Positions 49,001-55,558 of a DNA stretch of 55,558 nt are shown here, in pieces. Under the pieces are notes generated by a model. The model saw nothing but the letters and a program-made list of their open reading frames with translations, did not search any database and was not told the origin of the DNA. The stretch comes from an uncultured Oscillospiraceae bacterium. Lineage in GTDB: Bacteria; Bacillota; Clostridia; Oscillospirales; Oscillospiraceae. Each line of letters opens with the position of its first letter. Position 1 is the first letter of the stretch. The stretch spans positions 1 through 55,558 of the forward strand of contig CAJUSE010000011.1 of NCBI GenBank assembly GCA_910588975.1. The letters are read 5' to 3'. The position numbers and the translations under genes are program-made.

Positions 49001-50956
49001 ATGGTCAAACTGATTCTCAAGAGCGGCTACATCAAGTCTGGCGATGCCGCCACCGGCTACCTGAACTACATTGCAACTCGTGAGCGGGTAGAAGTGCTCC
49101 ACGGGAATGGTCACCCCACCCCGGCACAGCAGAAGCTCATTGCAGAACTGCTCCATGATTTCCCGGACAGCAAGAACTCCTATGAGTACGCTGACTATGA
49201 AGAAGCACCTACCTTCGGAGCAGCTTCCAAGTTCATCACTGCCGCATTGGATGCCAACGCTCATATTGCAATGGAGCGGGAAGGCTACATGAAATACATT
49301 GCCACCCGGCCTCGTGTCGAGCGCCGGGGAGAGCATGGGCTGTTCAGTTCAGAAATGAATGTGTCCCTTGATACGGCAGTGAGCCAACTCAACTCTCATC
49401 CGGGCAACGTGTGGACATTGATCTTCTCCTTGCGGCGGGAGGATGCCGCACGATTGGGCTACGATAACGCTGAGGCATGGCACAACTTGCTCCTCTCACA
49501 CATTCAGGAGATCGCCTCCGCTATAAAAATCAAGCCAGACCAGTTGCGCTGGTATGCTGCTTTCCATGATGAGGGCCACCATCCTCATGTACACATGATG
49601 GTCTGGTCGGATGACCCTAAGCAGGGATACCTGACCAAAGATGGCATCAAAACGATCCGTTCAAAGCTCGCCAATTCGATTTTTAGGGATGAGATGTACC
49701 ACCTCTATGAGCAGAAGGACATCTCCTATAAAGAGCTTACCAAGCAGAGCCATACTGCGCTAAAAGATCTGACTGCCTCTCTCAGTAGGGTCACAGTGGA
49801 CAGTCCTGCGTTGGAGCAAAAGATGGTGGAACTCTCCGCCATGCTCAAGAGGACTTCCGGGAAAAAGGTCTATGGCTATCTGAAGCGGCCCGTCAAGGAC
49901 AAAATCGATTCCATTGTGGATGACCTGGCCTCTATCCCCGAGGTGGCTCAGTGCTATGCCAAGTGGAACGAGTTGCGGGATCAACTGGAGAGCTACTACA
50001 AAGATAAGCCCAGAGAGTATCTGCCGCTCTCACAGCAGAAAGAGTTCAAGGCTATCAAAAACATGGTGATCCAAGAAGCTCTCAAATTGGAGATGGACAC
50101 CATTGCCTTCGAGGATGAAGGAATGGTGGATGAGCCAGAAGAAGCGCTGAATGAGGAAGAGTCCGCTGAAGGCTCTGGAGCGCAGACCATCTACCAACAG
50201 GCAGCGGAATATCGTGAGGCAAAAGCAATGCTGATGGATGAGGGCGCACCCGGCGAAGGAAAACTGCTTGCAATGCGTACTCTGGAGCGACTGTGGGAGC
50301 ATGGATTTACCGCTGCCGCCCACCAGCTTGGTAAGGCGTGGCGGGATGGCCTTCTGAACGGGAACAAGGATGAGTTCAAAGCCGAAATATGGTTTCGGAG
50401 ATCAGCGGAAGCTGGGAACGACTATTCTCAGTATGCTCTCGGCAAACTCCTCCAGGGGCAGGGAAAGATCAGTGAGGCCATTGAGTGGTACGAGAAAGCA
50501 GGCAACCAATACGCTCACTACCGTCTGGGGAAATTGTACCTCACCGGCAAAGGCGTGTCCAGGGATGTAGAACGAGCCATCCGAGATCTGACCATCTCCG
50601 CTGAAAGCGGAAACCAATATGCCCAATATGCTCTTGGGAAACTGTACCTCATGGGAAAAGAAGTCGAGAAAAACGGCGAGCTGGCGCTGAAGTGGCTGAC
50701 TGCCGCTGCCAGGCAGGGCAATGAGTATGCCCAATTCTTTCTGGACCGCTTTGACTACTTCCTCAGCCACCAAGAGCCGGGAGTTGCCGCCTCAGTGATT
50801 CGCTTGCTTCATCACATGGGCAGGATCTTCGAGGACAGCAGCAAGCTGCCCCGGCATCCATCTGATATCCGAATGGACAGCAAACGGCGGCGACAGCTTA
50901 TGGAATTGAAGCGAGCCCGTGGACTCCGCATAGACGATCATGAACAAAAAGTGTAG
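49001..50956 (+). CDS. MobP-type relaxase with C-terminal Sel1-like repeats
   Basis: This 651-residue relaxase nicks oriT and pilots the DNA strand into the recipient. The N-terminal 260 residues are the relaxase domain, with metal-binding histidines in GHHPHVHMMVW (about 192-201) and the KFITAALDAN and YIATR segments typical of the MobP3 group. After an acidic linker, Sel1-type repeats (about 420-590; for example AGNDYSQYALGKLLQGQG, GNQYAQYALGKLYLMGKEV) follow; they usually mediate protein contacts. ATG at 49001 lies 6 nt after the relaxosome gene. Confidence 0.88.
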   Translation: MVKLILKSGYIKSGDAATGYLNYIATRERVEVLHGNGHPTPAQQKLIAELLHDFPDSKNSYEYADYEEAPTFGAASKFITAALDANAHIAMEREGYMKYIATRPRVERRGEHGLFSSEMNVSLDTAVSQLNSHPGNVWTLIFSLRREDAARLGYDNAEAWHNLLLSHIQEIASAIKIKPDQLRWYAAFHDEGHHPHVHMMVWSDDPKQGYLTKDGIKTIRSKLANSIFRDEMYHLYEQKDISYKELTKQSHTALKDLTASLSRVTVDSPALEQKMVELSAMLKRTSGKKVYGYLKRPVKDKIDSIVDDLASIPEVAQCYAKWNELRDQLESYYKDKPREYLPLSQQKEFKAIKNMVIQEALKLEMDTIAFEDEGMVDEPEEALNEEESAEGSGAQTIYQQAAEYREAKAMLMDEGAPGEGKLLAMRTLERLWEHGFTAAAHQLGKAWRDGLLNGNKDEFKAEIWFRRSAEAGNDYSQYALGKLLQGQGKISEAIEWYEKAGNQYAHYRLGKLYLTGKGVSRDVERAIRDLTISAESGNQYAQYALGKLYLMGKEVEKNGELALKWLTAAARQGNEYAQFFLDRFDYFLSHQEPGVAASVIRLLHHMGRIFEDSSKLPRHPSDIRMDSKRRRQLMELKRARGLRIDDHEQKV

Positions 50957-50979
50957 ATGGGCAGATACCCTCTGCCCAT
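50957..50979 (+). other. Hairpin after the relaxase gene
   Basis: ATGGGCAGA pairs with TCTGCCCAT around TACCC. It begins right after the relaxase stop and ends 10 nt before the next ribosome binding site. The weak T-run suggests a stabilising hairpin or weak attenuator. Confidence 0.55.
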
Positions 50980-50996
50980 TTGGAAGGAGGATAAGA

Positions 50997-52379
50997 ATGC
51001 CTTACATCCCATTCACGGACGAACAAAAAAGAACGGCCAACAGCATAGACCTTGCGGTGTTTCTTCGCTGCCAGGGTGAACAGCTCATCCGCTCCGGCCC
51101 GGAGATGCGGATGAAGTCCAACCACTCCATTACGATCAATGGGAACAAGTGGTACGATCACGCCATTCGAAAAGGCGGCGGCCCGGTTGACTTCGTCCAG
51201 TATTTCTATAACATGGACTATCAGGGAGCCATGCAGATGCTGTTGGGCGGGTATGGTATCTCCGTGCCTTTCCCCACAGCGATGCCCAAACCCCCGAAGC
51301 CTGAGAAGGAGTTCACGATCCCCAAAGCCAACAAGAATATGCGGAGAGTGTTTGCGTACCTTTCAAAATCAAGGGGTATCGATCCCAAAGTTCTCTCTGT
51401 CTTTGCAAAGAAGGAACTCATCTATGAGGATGCAGCTCACCACAATGCAGTTTTCGTAGGCCGTGGCGCAGATGGAACTCCCCATCATGCCCACCTGCGC
51501 AGTACGCAAAGCTTCGGCAAAACCTTCCGCATCAATGAAGCCGGAAGTAAACCCCAGTATAGCTTCCATTGGGTGGGGCAGAACGACACTCTTTACGCAT
51601 TCGAGGCACCTATTGATTTGCTTTCCTACATCTCCCTCTACCCGGAAAGGTGGGAGGATTCCAGTTATGTGGCCCTCTGTGGCCTGTCCGAGAAGCCGAT
51701 CCTCTGGATGTTGGAGCAGTATCCCAATCTCAAACAGGTCACTCTCTGCCTTGATAACGACCAGGCTGGCATTGAGGCAACTAAAAGGATCACGAACATT
51801 TTGGCGGAGAAGGGATATGAGGATGTCATTTGCAGTTTCTCCATGCGGAAGGATTGGAACGAAGACCTAAAGGCTGCAAAAGGGCTTGCTCAAGTTGAGC
51901 AAAGCAGCGTCCGAAAGCTTGATGAAAGTATGCTGGAGGAACTGGTGTCAGACACTTCTGCCGATAATGGGAAGCTGGCGAAGATGAAGATCCCGGCTCT
52001 TCTGGGACAGAGAAATCGCTATCTCCAAATGGGACTTCCCAGCAAGGCCGCCACCTGTCTCAAGTCTGCGGCCTTTTATGCAATCTCCGCCGCAGTCCGG
52101 GAGTATCACCAGATGGGGAAAGAAATTAGTCAGGAGGATGCAATAACCTATATCACCGCAGCACATGAACAAGCCAAGGTCGGGGATGACCTTGATGAGC
52201 GGCTGTCAGAGATCCAGGCACAGAGCCAAGGCATCCATACTGCGGAGGAAAAGCATCGGATAGCGGAATCCTGGCTCACCTTCGCTGCCGAGTGCTTGGG
52301 GGCCATTGAGTCGACACAGAAACTACAACAGGCGGATCATCAGGAGCCAACACTGGCGATGGGAGGGATGAGCCTTTGA
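50997..52379 (+). CDS. TOPRIM-domain primase-like protein (DUF3991-like)
   Basis: This 460-residue protein has an N-terminal zinc-free primase-like region (NGNKWYDHAIRKGGGPVDFVQYFYNMDYQGAMQMLLG, residues 45-85, in pieces), a DUF3991-type segment and a TOPRIM domain (LYAFEAPIDLLSY near 200, VTLCLDNDQAGIEAT near 258). The remainder is helical. It probably primes complementary-strand synthesis of transferred DNA in the recipient. ATG at 50997 follows GGAAGGAGG; the stop overlaps the VirD4 start. Confidence 0.8.
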   Translation: MPYIPFTDEQKRTANSIDLAVFLRCQGEQLIRSGPEMRMKSNHSITINGNKWYDHAIRKGGGPVDFVQYFYNMDYQGAMQMLLGGYGISVPFPTAMPKPPKPEKEFTIPKANKNMRRVFAYLSKSRGIDPKVLSVFAKKELIYEDAAHHNAVFVGRGADGTPHHAHLRSTQSFGKTFRINEAGSKPQYSFHWVGQNDTLYAFEAPIDLLSYISLYPERWEDSSYVALCGLSEKPILWMLEQYPNLKQVTLCLDNDQAGIEATKRITNILAEKGYEDVICSFSMRKDWNEDLKAAKGLAQVEQSSVRKLDESMLEELVSDTSADNGKLAKMKIPALLGQRNRYLQMGLPSKAATCLKSAAFYAISAAVREYHQMGKEISQEDAITYITAAHEQAKVGDDLDERLSEIQAQSQGIHTAEEKHRIAESWLTFAAECLGAIESTQKLQQADHQEPTLAMGGMSL

Positions 52380-54121
52380 ATTACACTCCATTGATCGTGG
52401 CTGTTGCCGCCGGGGGCTTCCTTCTCTTACTGATTCTCATTTCCACCACCGTAGGGGGATACAATTTGGACGGCATCAAATCCAAGACGGTGGGAGATGG
52501 CCAGCACGGAACGGCACGGTGGGCAACAAGGAAGGAAATTGCGAACAGCTACAAACTGGTGCCATATCAGGTGGAGAAGTGGCGCAAAGGAATTGGTCTA
52601 CCCAAAGAGCAGGGGCTTATTGTGGGATGCGAGGGAACGAAGGGACAGATCAAGGCCCTCGTAGAGACCGGCGATGTCCATGCCATGGTCACTGCCGCCA
52701 GCGGTGCTGGCAAAACTGCGTATTTCCTCTATCCCAATATTGAGTATGCTTGTGCCAGCAAGATGAGTTTTCTCTGCACAGATACCAAAGGCGACCTTTT
52801 TCGCAACTACGCCGGGATTGCCAAGGACTGTTATGGCTACAATGTTTCTGTGCTCGACCTTCGCAACCCCACCCGCTCGAACGGCAATAATCTTCTCCAT
52901 CTGGTCAATAAGTACATGGACATCTATAAAAATGATCATAAGAATCTGGCGGCCAAAGCAAAGGCGGAAAAATATGCCAAGATCCTGTCCAAGACCCTCA
53001 TCAACTCAAATGACACGAATTACGGCCAAAACCAATTCTTCTATGACTCTGCAGAAGGGCTACTGACCTCTGTGTTTCTCCTTTTGGCGGAATACCTGTC
53101 CGATGAAGATGAGGATCACAGGCCCTGCTATAAGCGCCACATTGTCAGTGTGTTCAAGCTGGTGCAGGAACTCCTTGCTCCCAGTGACAGGGATGATGGA
53201 ACAAATCAGTTTCAGGATTTGATAGAGCGGCTCCCAGAAAACCACAAGGCCAGATGGTTTGCCGGGGCTGCTCTGAATTCATCTACCCAGGCAATGGCCT
53301 CCATTCTCTCCACCGTACTCTCCCGGCTCAACACCTTTCTGGACAGTGAGATGGAGCAGCTCCTGTGCTTTGACACTGCCATAGATGCGGAGAAATTTTG
53401 CAACGAGAAGTCCGCCATTTTCATTGTGCTGCCAGAAGAAGACAACACCAAGTACGCAATCGTCTCCTTGCTCCTTCAAAACCTCTACCGGGAGATACTC
53501 GCAGTAGCCGATGAGCAGGGTGGGCAGCTTCGCAATCGGGTCGTCTTCTATTGCGATGAGCTGGGCACGATCCCACCTATCCAGTCGCTGGAGTTGATGT
53601 TTTCTGCCTCACGGTCCCGCCGCCTCATGCTGGTGCCTATCGTACAGAGCATTACCGGCCAATTGCAGAAGAACTATGGTAAGGAGGGCAGCGAAATCAT
53701 CGTGGACAATTGCCAGCTCAATATCTTCGGAGGTTTTGCACCGGCATCTCAAACAGCCGAGGAAATGTCCAAGGCCCTGGGGAACCGTACTGTCCTCTCC
53801 GGCTCAATCAGCAGAGGGAAAGATAAAAGCCAGTCACTTCAAATGATGGAACGTCCTCTCATGAGTGCCGATGAGCTCAAGGCCATGCCCAAGGGGGAGT
53901 TTATCGTGATGAAAACGGGAATGCATCCGATGAAGGTAAAGCTGAAGCTATTTTTGGATTGGGGGATCACATTCGGCAAGCCCTATGAGGTACCTGAGCG
54001 GGCGGAAAGGTCCGTGCATTATGCTTCAAAGCAAGAGCTTGTGATGGCCATTCAGGACCAATCAAGGAATAATCAAAGGCCGCACAGCGGCGGTATAAAA
54101 CTGTCAAGCGAGGTAATCTAA
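52376..54121 (+). CDS. VirD4-type conjugative coupling ATPase
   Basis: This 581-residue type IV coupling protein links the relaxosome to the secretion channel. One N-terminal transmembrane helix (5-27) is followed by the ATPase domain, with Walker A ASGAGKTA at about residues 109-116 and Walker B VVFYCDELGTIP near residue 390. SQTAEEMSKALGNRTVLSGS follows in the C-terminal part. TTG start at 52376 in a 4-nt overlap with the primase-like gene, ribosome binding site GGGAGGG. Length is usual. Confidence 0.92.
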   Translation: MNYTPLIVAVAAGGFLLLLILISTTVGGYNLDGIKSKTVGDGQHGTARWATRKEIANSYKLVPYQVEKWRKGIGLPKEQGLIVGCEGTKGQIKALVETGDVHAMVTAASGAGKTAYFLYPNIEYACASKMSFLCTDTKGDLFRNYAGIAKDCYGYNVSVLDLRNPTRSNGNNLLHLVNKYMDIYKNDHKNLAAKAKAEKYAKILSKTLINSNDTNYGQNQFFYDSAEGLLTSVFLLLAEYLSDEDEDHRPCYKRHIVSVFKLVQELLAPSDRDDGTNQFQDLIERLPENHKARWFAGAALNSSTQAMASILSTVLSRLNTFLDSEMEQLLCFDTAIDAEKFCNEKSAIFIVLPEEDNTKYAIVSLLLQNLYREILAVADEQGGQLRNRVVFYCDELGTIPPIQSLELMFSASRSRRLMLVPIVQSITGQLQKNYGKEGSEIIVDNCQLNIFGGFAPASQTAEEMSKALGNRTVLSGSISRGKDKSQSLQMMERPLMSADELKAMPKGEFIVMKTGMHPMKVKLKLFLDWGITFGKPYEVPERAERSVHYASKQELVMAIQDQSRNNQRPHSGGIKLSSEVI

Positions 54122-54382
54122 ATGGGCTATTTTGATTCTATTTACGCCACGGATTTACCTCATCGTGCCGTGGCCGTCTATATGTATCTGGTAGAGCGAG
54201 CCAATAAGGAAGGAATTTGCTGGCCCGCTGTGTCCACCATATCCAGAGAGCTGAGTCTGTCCCGCTCCACCGTACAACGAGCCCTGAGAGATCTGGAACG
54301 CACTGGCTGGCTTACCAGGGAGCCACGATGGCGTGAGAATGGTAGTTGCTCGTCCAACCACTATCTCATCCGAATGTCCTGA
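54122..54382 (+). CDS. Small helix-turn-helix protein
   Basis: This 86-residue protein is a winged helix-turn-helix: AVAVYMYLVERANKEG, CWPAVSTISRELSLSRSTVQRALRDLERTGWL, then a wing. It resembles the N-terminal domains of replication initiators and HTH regulators found after VirD4 on many Clostridia ICEs. It starts immediately after the VirD4 stop. Confidence 0.8.
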   Translation: MGYFDSIYATDLPHRAVAVYMYLVERANKEGICWPAVSTISRELSLSRSTVQRALRDLERTGWLTREPRWRENGSCSSNHYLIRMS

Positions 54383-54393
54383 TTATTGTAAAA

Positions 54394-54429
54394 TGTCCGC
54401 CAAGGGGATATTTTGCCCCTTGGCGGACA
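54394..54429 (+). other. Perfect 14-bp hairpin after the last transfer gene
   Basis: TGTCCGCCAAGGGG pairs with CCCCTTGGCGGACA around ATATTTTG. There is no T-run on either side. The rest of the 54383-54544 gap holds no gene. It could be a bidirectional RNA-stabilising hairpin, or a single-strand origin used in element replication. Confidence 0.65.
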
Positions 54430-54544
54430 CAGGGAGGGCACCACCATGGTACCCCCAGAACACCCCAAATGGATTTAGATTCTATTGCAGAAGGGAAAAT
54501 CCTCTTTTGTCATAAAAATTTGTGGCAGGTTTTCTTACTAAAGG

Positions 54545-55474
54545 TCAACTCAGTCCAGATAGAGACCGCATCACTAAATCTACATCCTGATTCTCCAACT
54601 CCTGAATGATATGTAAATAGGTCTTCTGCGTTGTCGTCATGCTGGAATGCCCCAAGCGGCGGGCAACACTGGCAATGGAAACCCCGGCAAACAAAAGCAA
54701 AGAGGCGTGGGTGTGACGCAGCCCATGAATAGAGATCACGGGAATTTTTGCCTGTCTACAATGCCGTGCAAGGATTGCATTCACCGTGGAATTGTAAACT
54801 TTATCTCCTGTGACAAATATAGGCTCATCGGGAGGAAGCCGTTTTACAAGCTCTGAAAACTGGATAACCGTTTGCCAGTCGAGCTGCACCTTGCGTACGG
54901 ACGACTTATTTTTAGTTGGCAAAAACCCGCCACCATCTTTATAGTTCCATGTTTTGCTGACTGAGAGCATTTGATGAGAAAAGTCAAAATCTCTTGGCGT
55001 CAAGGCCAGTGCCTCAGAGAAACGCAATCCCGTCTTTGCTGTCAGCATAATAAGCCAATCCCAACTGATTTCGCTCCCTAAATCGAGGCTACTCAGCAAA
55101 GTGTGCAATTCAAATTGATTTAGGTACTTCATCTTTTTGGCGGTCGGGGTTTTCCCTTTGATAATAGCTTTGCGTGTGGGATCCCGATCAATTAGGCCAT
55201 CATCAACAGCATCCAGTACTGCACCTTTTAGCTGATGATGAAAATCCATTGTGGTCTGCCGCTCATGTGAAAGAGCATAGTCATTGAGCATCTGCTGATA
55301 AACAACGCGGGTCATATCCTTCAAACGAACATCAGGAATCAGTTTTTCCAGCCACGCCTGCGCCATGTGATATTTGCCAAGCGTAACCTTGCGGACAGCT
55401 CCTTCCTTGTAGACCCGGACCCATTGTGCATAGTAAGTGCAGAAAAGGTCATCTCTGGTAATGGACTCTAACAT
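54545..55474 (-). CDS. Tyrosine recombinase, probable hsdS-shuffling type
   Basis: This 309-residue tyrosine recombinase has catalytic residues in GLRFSEAL (Arg151), a Lys in the KNKSS region (about 188-190), HGLRHTHAS (His250, Arg253), LGHSS (His276) and KTYLHI (Tyr286). The N-terminal segment (GAVRKVTLGKYHMA, NDYALSHERQTTMDFHHQL, KGAVLDAVDDGLIDRDPTRK) matches my memory of recombinases that sit beside hsdS genes in Firmicutes and invert target-recognition segments. ATG at 55474 follows TAAGGAGAG. It starts 13 nt after the stop of an hsdS-like reading frame. The alternative is an ICE integrase. Confidence 0.85.
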   Translation of the reverse strand: MLESITRDDLFCTYYAQWVRVYKEGAVRKVTLGKYHMAQAWLEKLIPDVRLKDMTRVVYQQMLNDYALSHERQTTMDFHHQLKGAVLDAVDDGLIDRDPTRKAIIKGKTPTAKKMKYLNQFELHTLLSSLDLGSEISWDWLIMLTAKTGLRFSEALALTPRDFDFSHQMLSVSKTWNYKDGGGFLPTKNKSSVRKVQLDWQTVIQFSELVKRLPPDEPIFVTGDKVYNSTVNAILARHCRQAKIPVISIHGLRHTHASLLLFAGVSIASVARRLGHSSMTTTQKTYLHIIQELENQDVDLVMRSLSGLS

Positions 55475-55487
55475 TTTGAATCTCTCC

Positions 55488-55558
55488 TTATTTATAAATT
55501 TTGAGCTTACGCTGATGAAGGGTGATAAGGTGATCAAGTTCTGCAAGCCACTCGCCGA
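55488..55558 (-). CDS. hsdS: Type I restriction specificity subunit (HsdS), C-terminal fragment
   Basis: The last 22 codons of a gene entering from the right edge read GEWLAELDHLITLHQRKLK and end in KIYK-stop. The LDHLITLHQRKL motif is characteristic of the distal conserved helix of HsdS proteins of Firmicutes. It is followed by a ribosome binding site for the recombinase, whose start lies 13 nt after the stop. The rest is outside the window, so identification depends on this motif alone. Confidence 0.6.
   Translation of the reverse strand, partial: GEWLAELDHLITLHQRKLKIYK

Noticed and set aside
54545..55474. Calling the recombinase the ICE integrase
   Set aside because: Its N-terminal sequence and the hsdS-like end just upstream fit an hsdS recombinase better, and no attachment repeat is seen beside it; not fully excluded.
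1..55558. CRISPR arrays, rRNA genes, insertion sequences, antibiotic-resistance genes
   Set aside because: Looked for on both strands; no regularly spaced direct repeats, no rRNA segments, no transposase and no known resistance protein were seen.

Overview
The window looks like a chromosome segment of a GC-rich, Gram-positive gut Clostridia bacterium, with an integrative conjugative element in its right part. The low-GC-type Firmicutes gene set (groES-groEL behind a CIRCE operator, gdpP-rplI-dnaB, tilS-hpt-ftsH), consensus sigma-A promoters and codon use strongly biased to G/C in third positions suggest an Oscillospiraceae-like organism such as a Flavonifractor or Intestinimonas relative. The genus is inferred, not shown.

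Left part (1-22665), chromosomal backbone. On the minus strand are groEL (cut by the window edge) and groES with CIRCE, a lipid/diacylglycerol kinase, a secreted WG-repeat/SLH protein and a THUMP-type RNA methyltransferase. On the plus strand follow NfeD plus SPFH/stomatin; a c-di-AMP phosphodiesterase (GdpP), ribosomal protein L9 and DnaB; TilS, hypoxanthine phosphoribosyltransferase and FtsH; a secreted degenerate deacetylase-like protein; an OFA-type MFS transporter; a small membrane protein; Tex; and an XRE-type membrane regulator. A HAD phosphatase lies on the minus strand, then a tRNA-Thr(TGT)-tRNA-Tyr(GTA) pair. Intergenic gaps carry many palindromes, including a family of hairpins that starts TAGGGGC.

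Right part (22666 to about 54430), an ICE-like element. Composition becomes visibly less GC-rich immediately after tRNA-Tyr, so the 3' end of that tRNA is the likely left attachment site; an inverted copy of its T-arm lies about 100 bp inside. Nearly all genes point right. The first block (22996-28575) holds accessory and defence-evasion genes: DUF4314 protein, ArdA-like antirestriction protein, PAPS-reductase-like protein, winged-HTH protein, DNA adenine methylase and a SpoVG-like protein. Three of its genes share a structured 5' leader. The second block (28589-37117) is a surface cassette: anchored secreted protein, sortase, transglutaminase-like protein and a 1857-residue thioester/14-repeat Cna-B adhesin. 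The third block (37121-48260) is the conjugation machinery (VirB2-, VirB6-, VirB3/PrgI-, VirB4-like and NlpC/P60 proteins). It also contains a cytosine-5 DNA methyltransferase split over two overlapping reading frames and an amidoligase/gamma-glutamylcyclotransferase pair. After a terminator and a probable oriT region come the relaxosome protein, a MobP-type relaxase with Sel1 repeats, a TOPRIM primase-like protein, VirD4 and an HTH protein.

Far right (54545-55558), minus strand: a tyrosine recombinase directly downstream of the last codons of what looks like a type I restriction specificity gene (hsdS). This recombinase resembles hsdS-inverting recombinases more than an ICE integrase. The element's own integrase and its right end therefore probably lie beyond the window. 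No antibiotic-resistance gene, insertion sequence or CRISPR array was seen.
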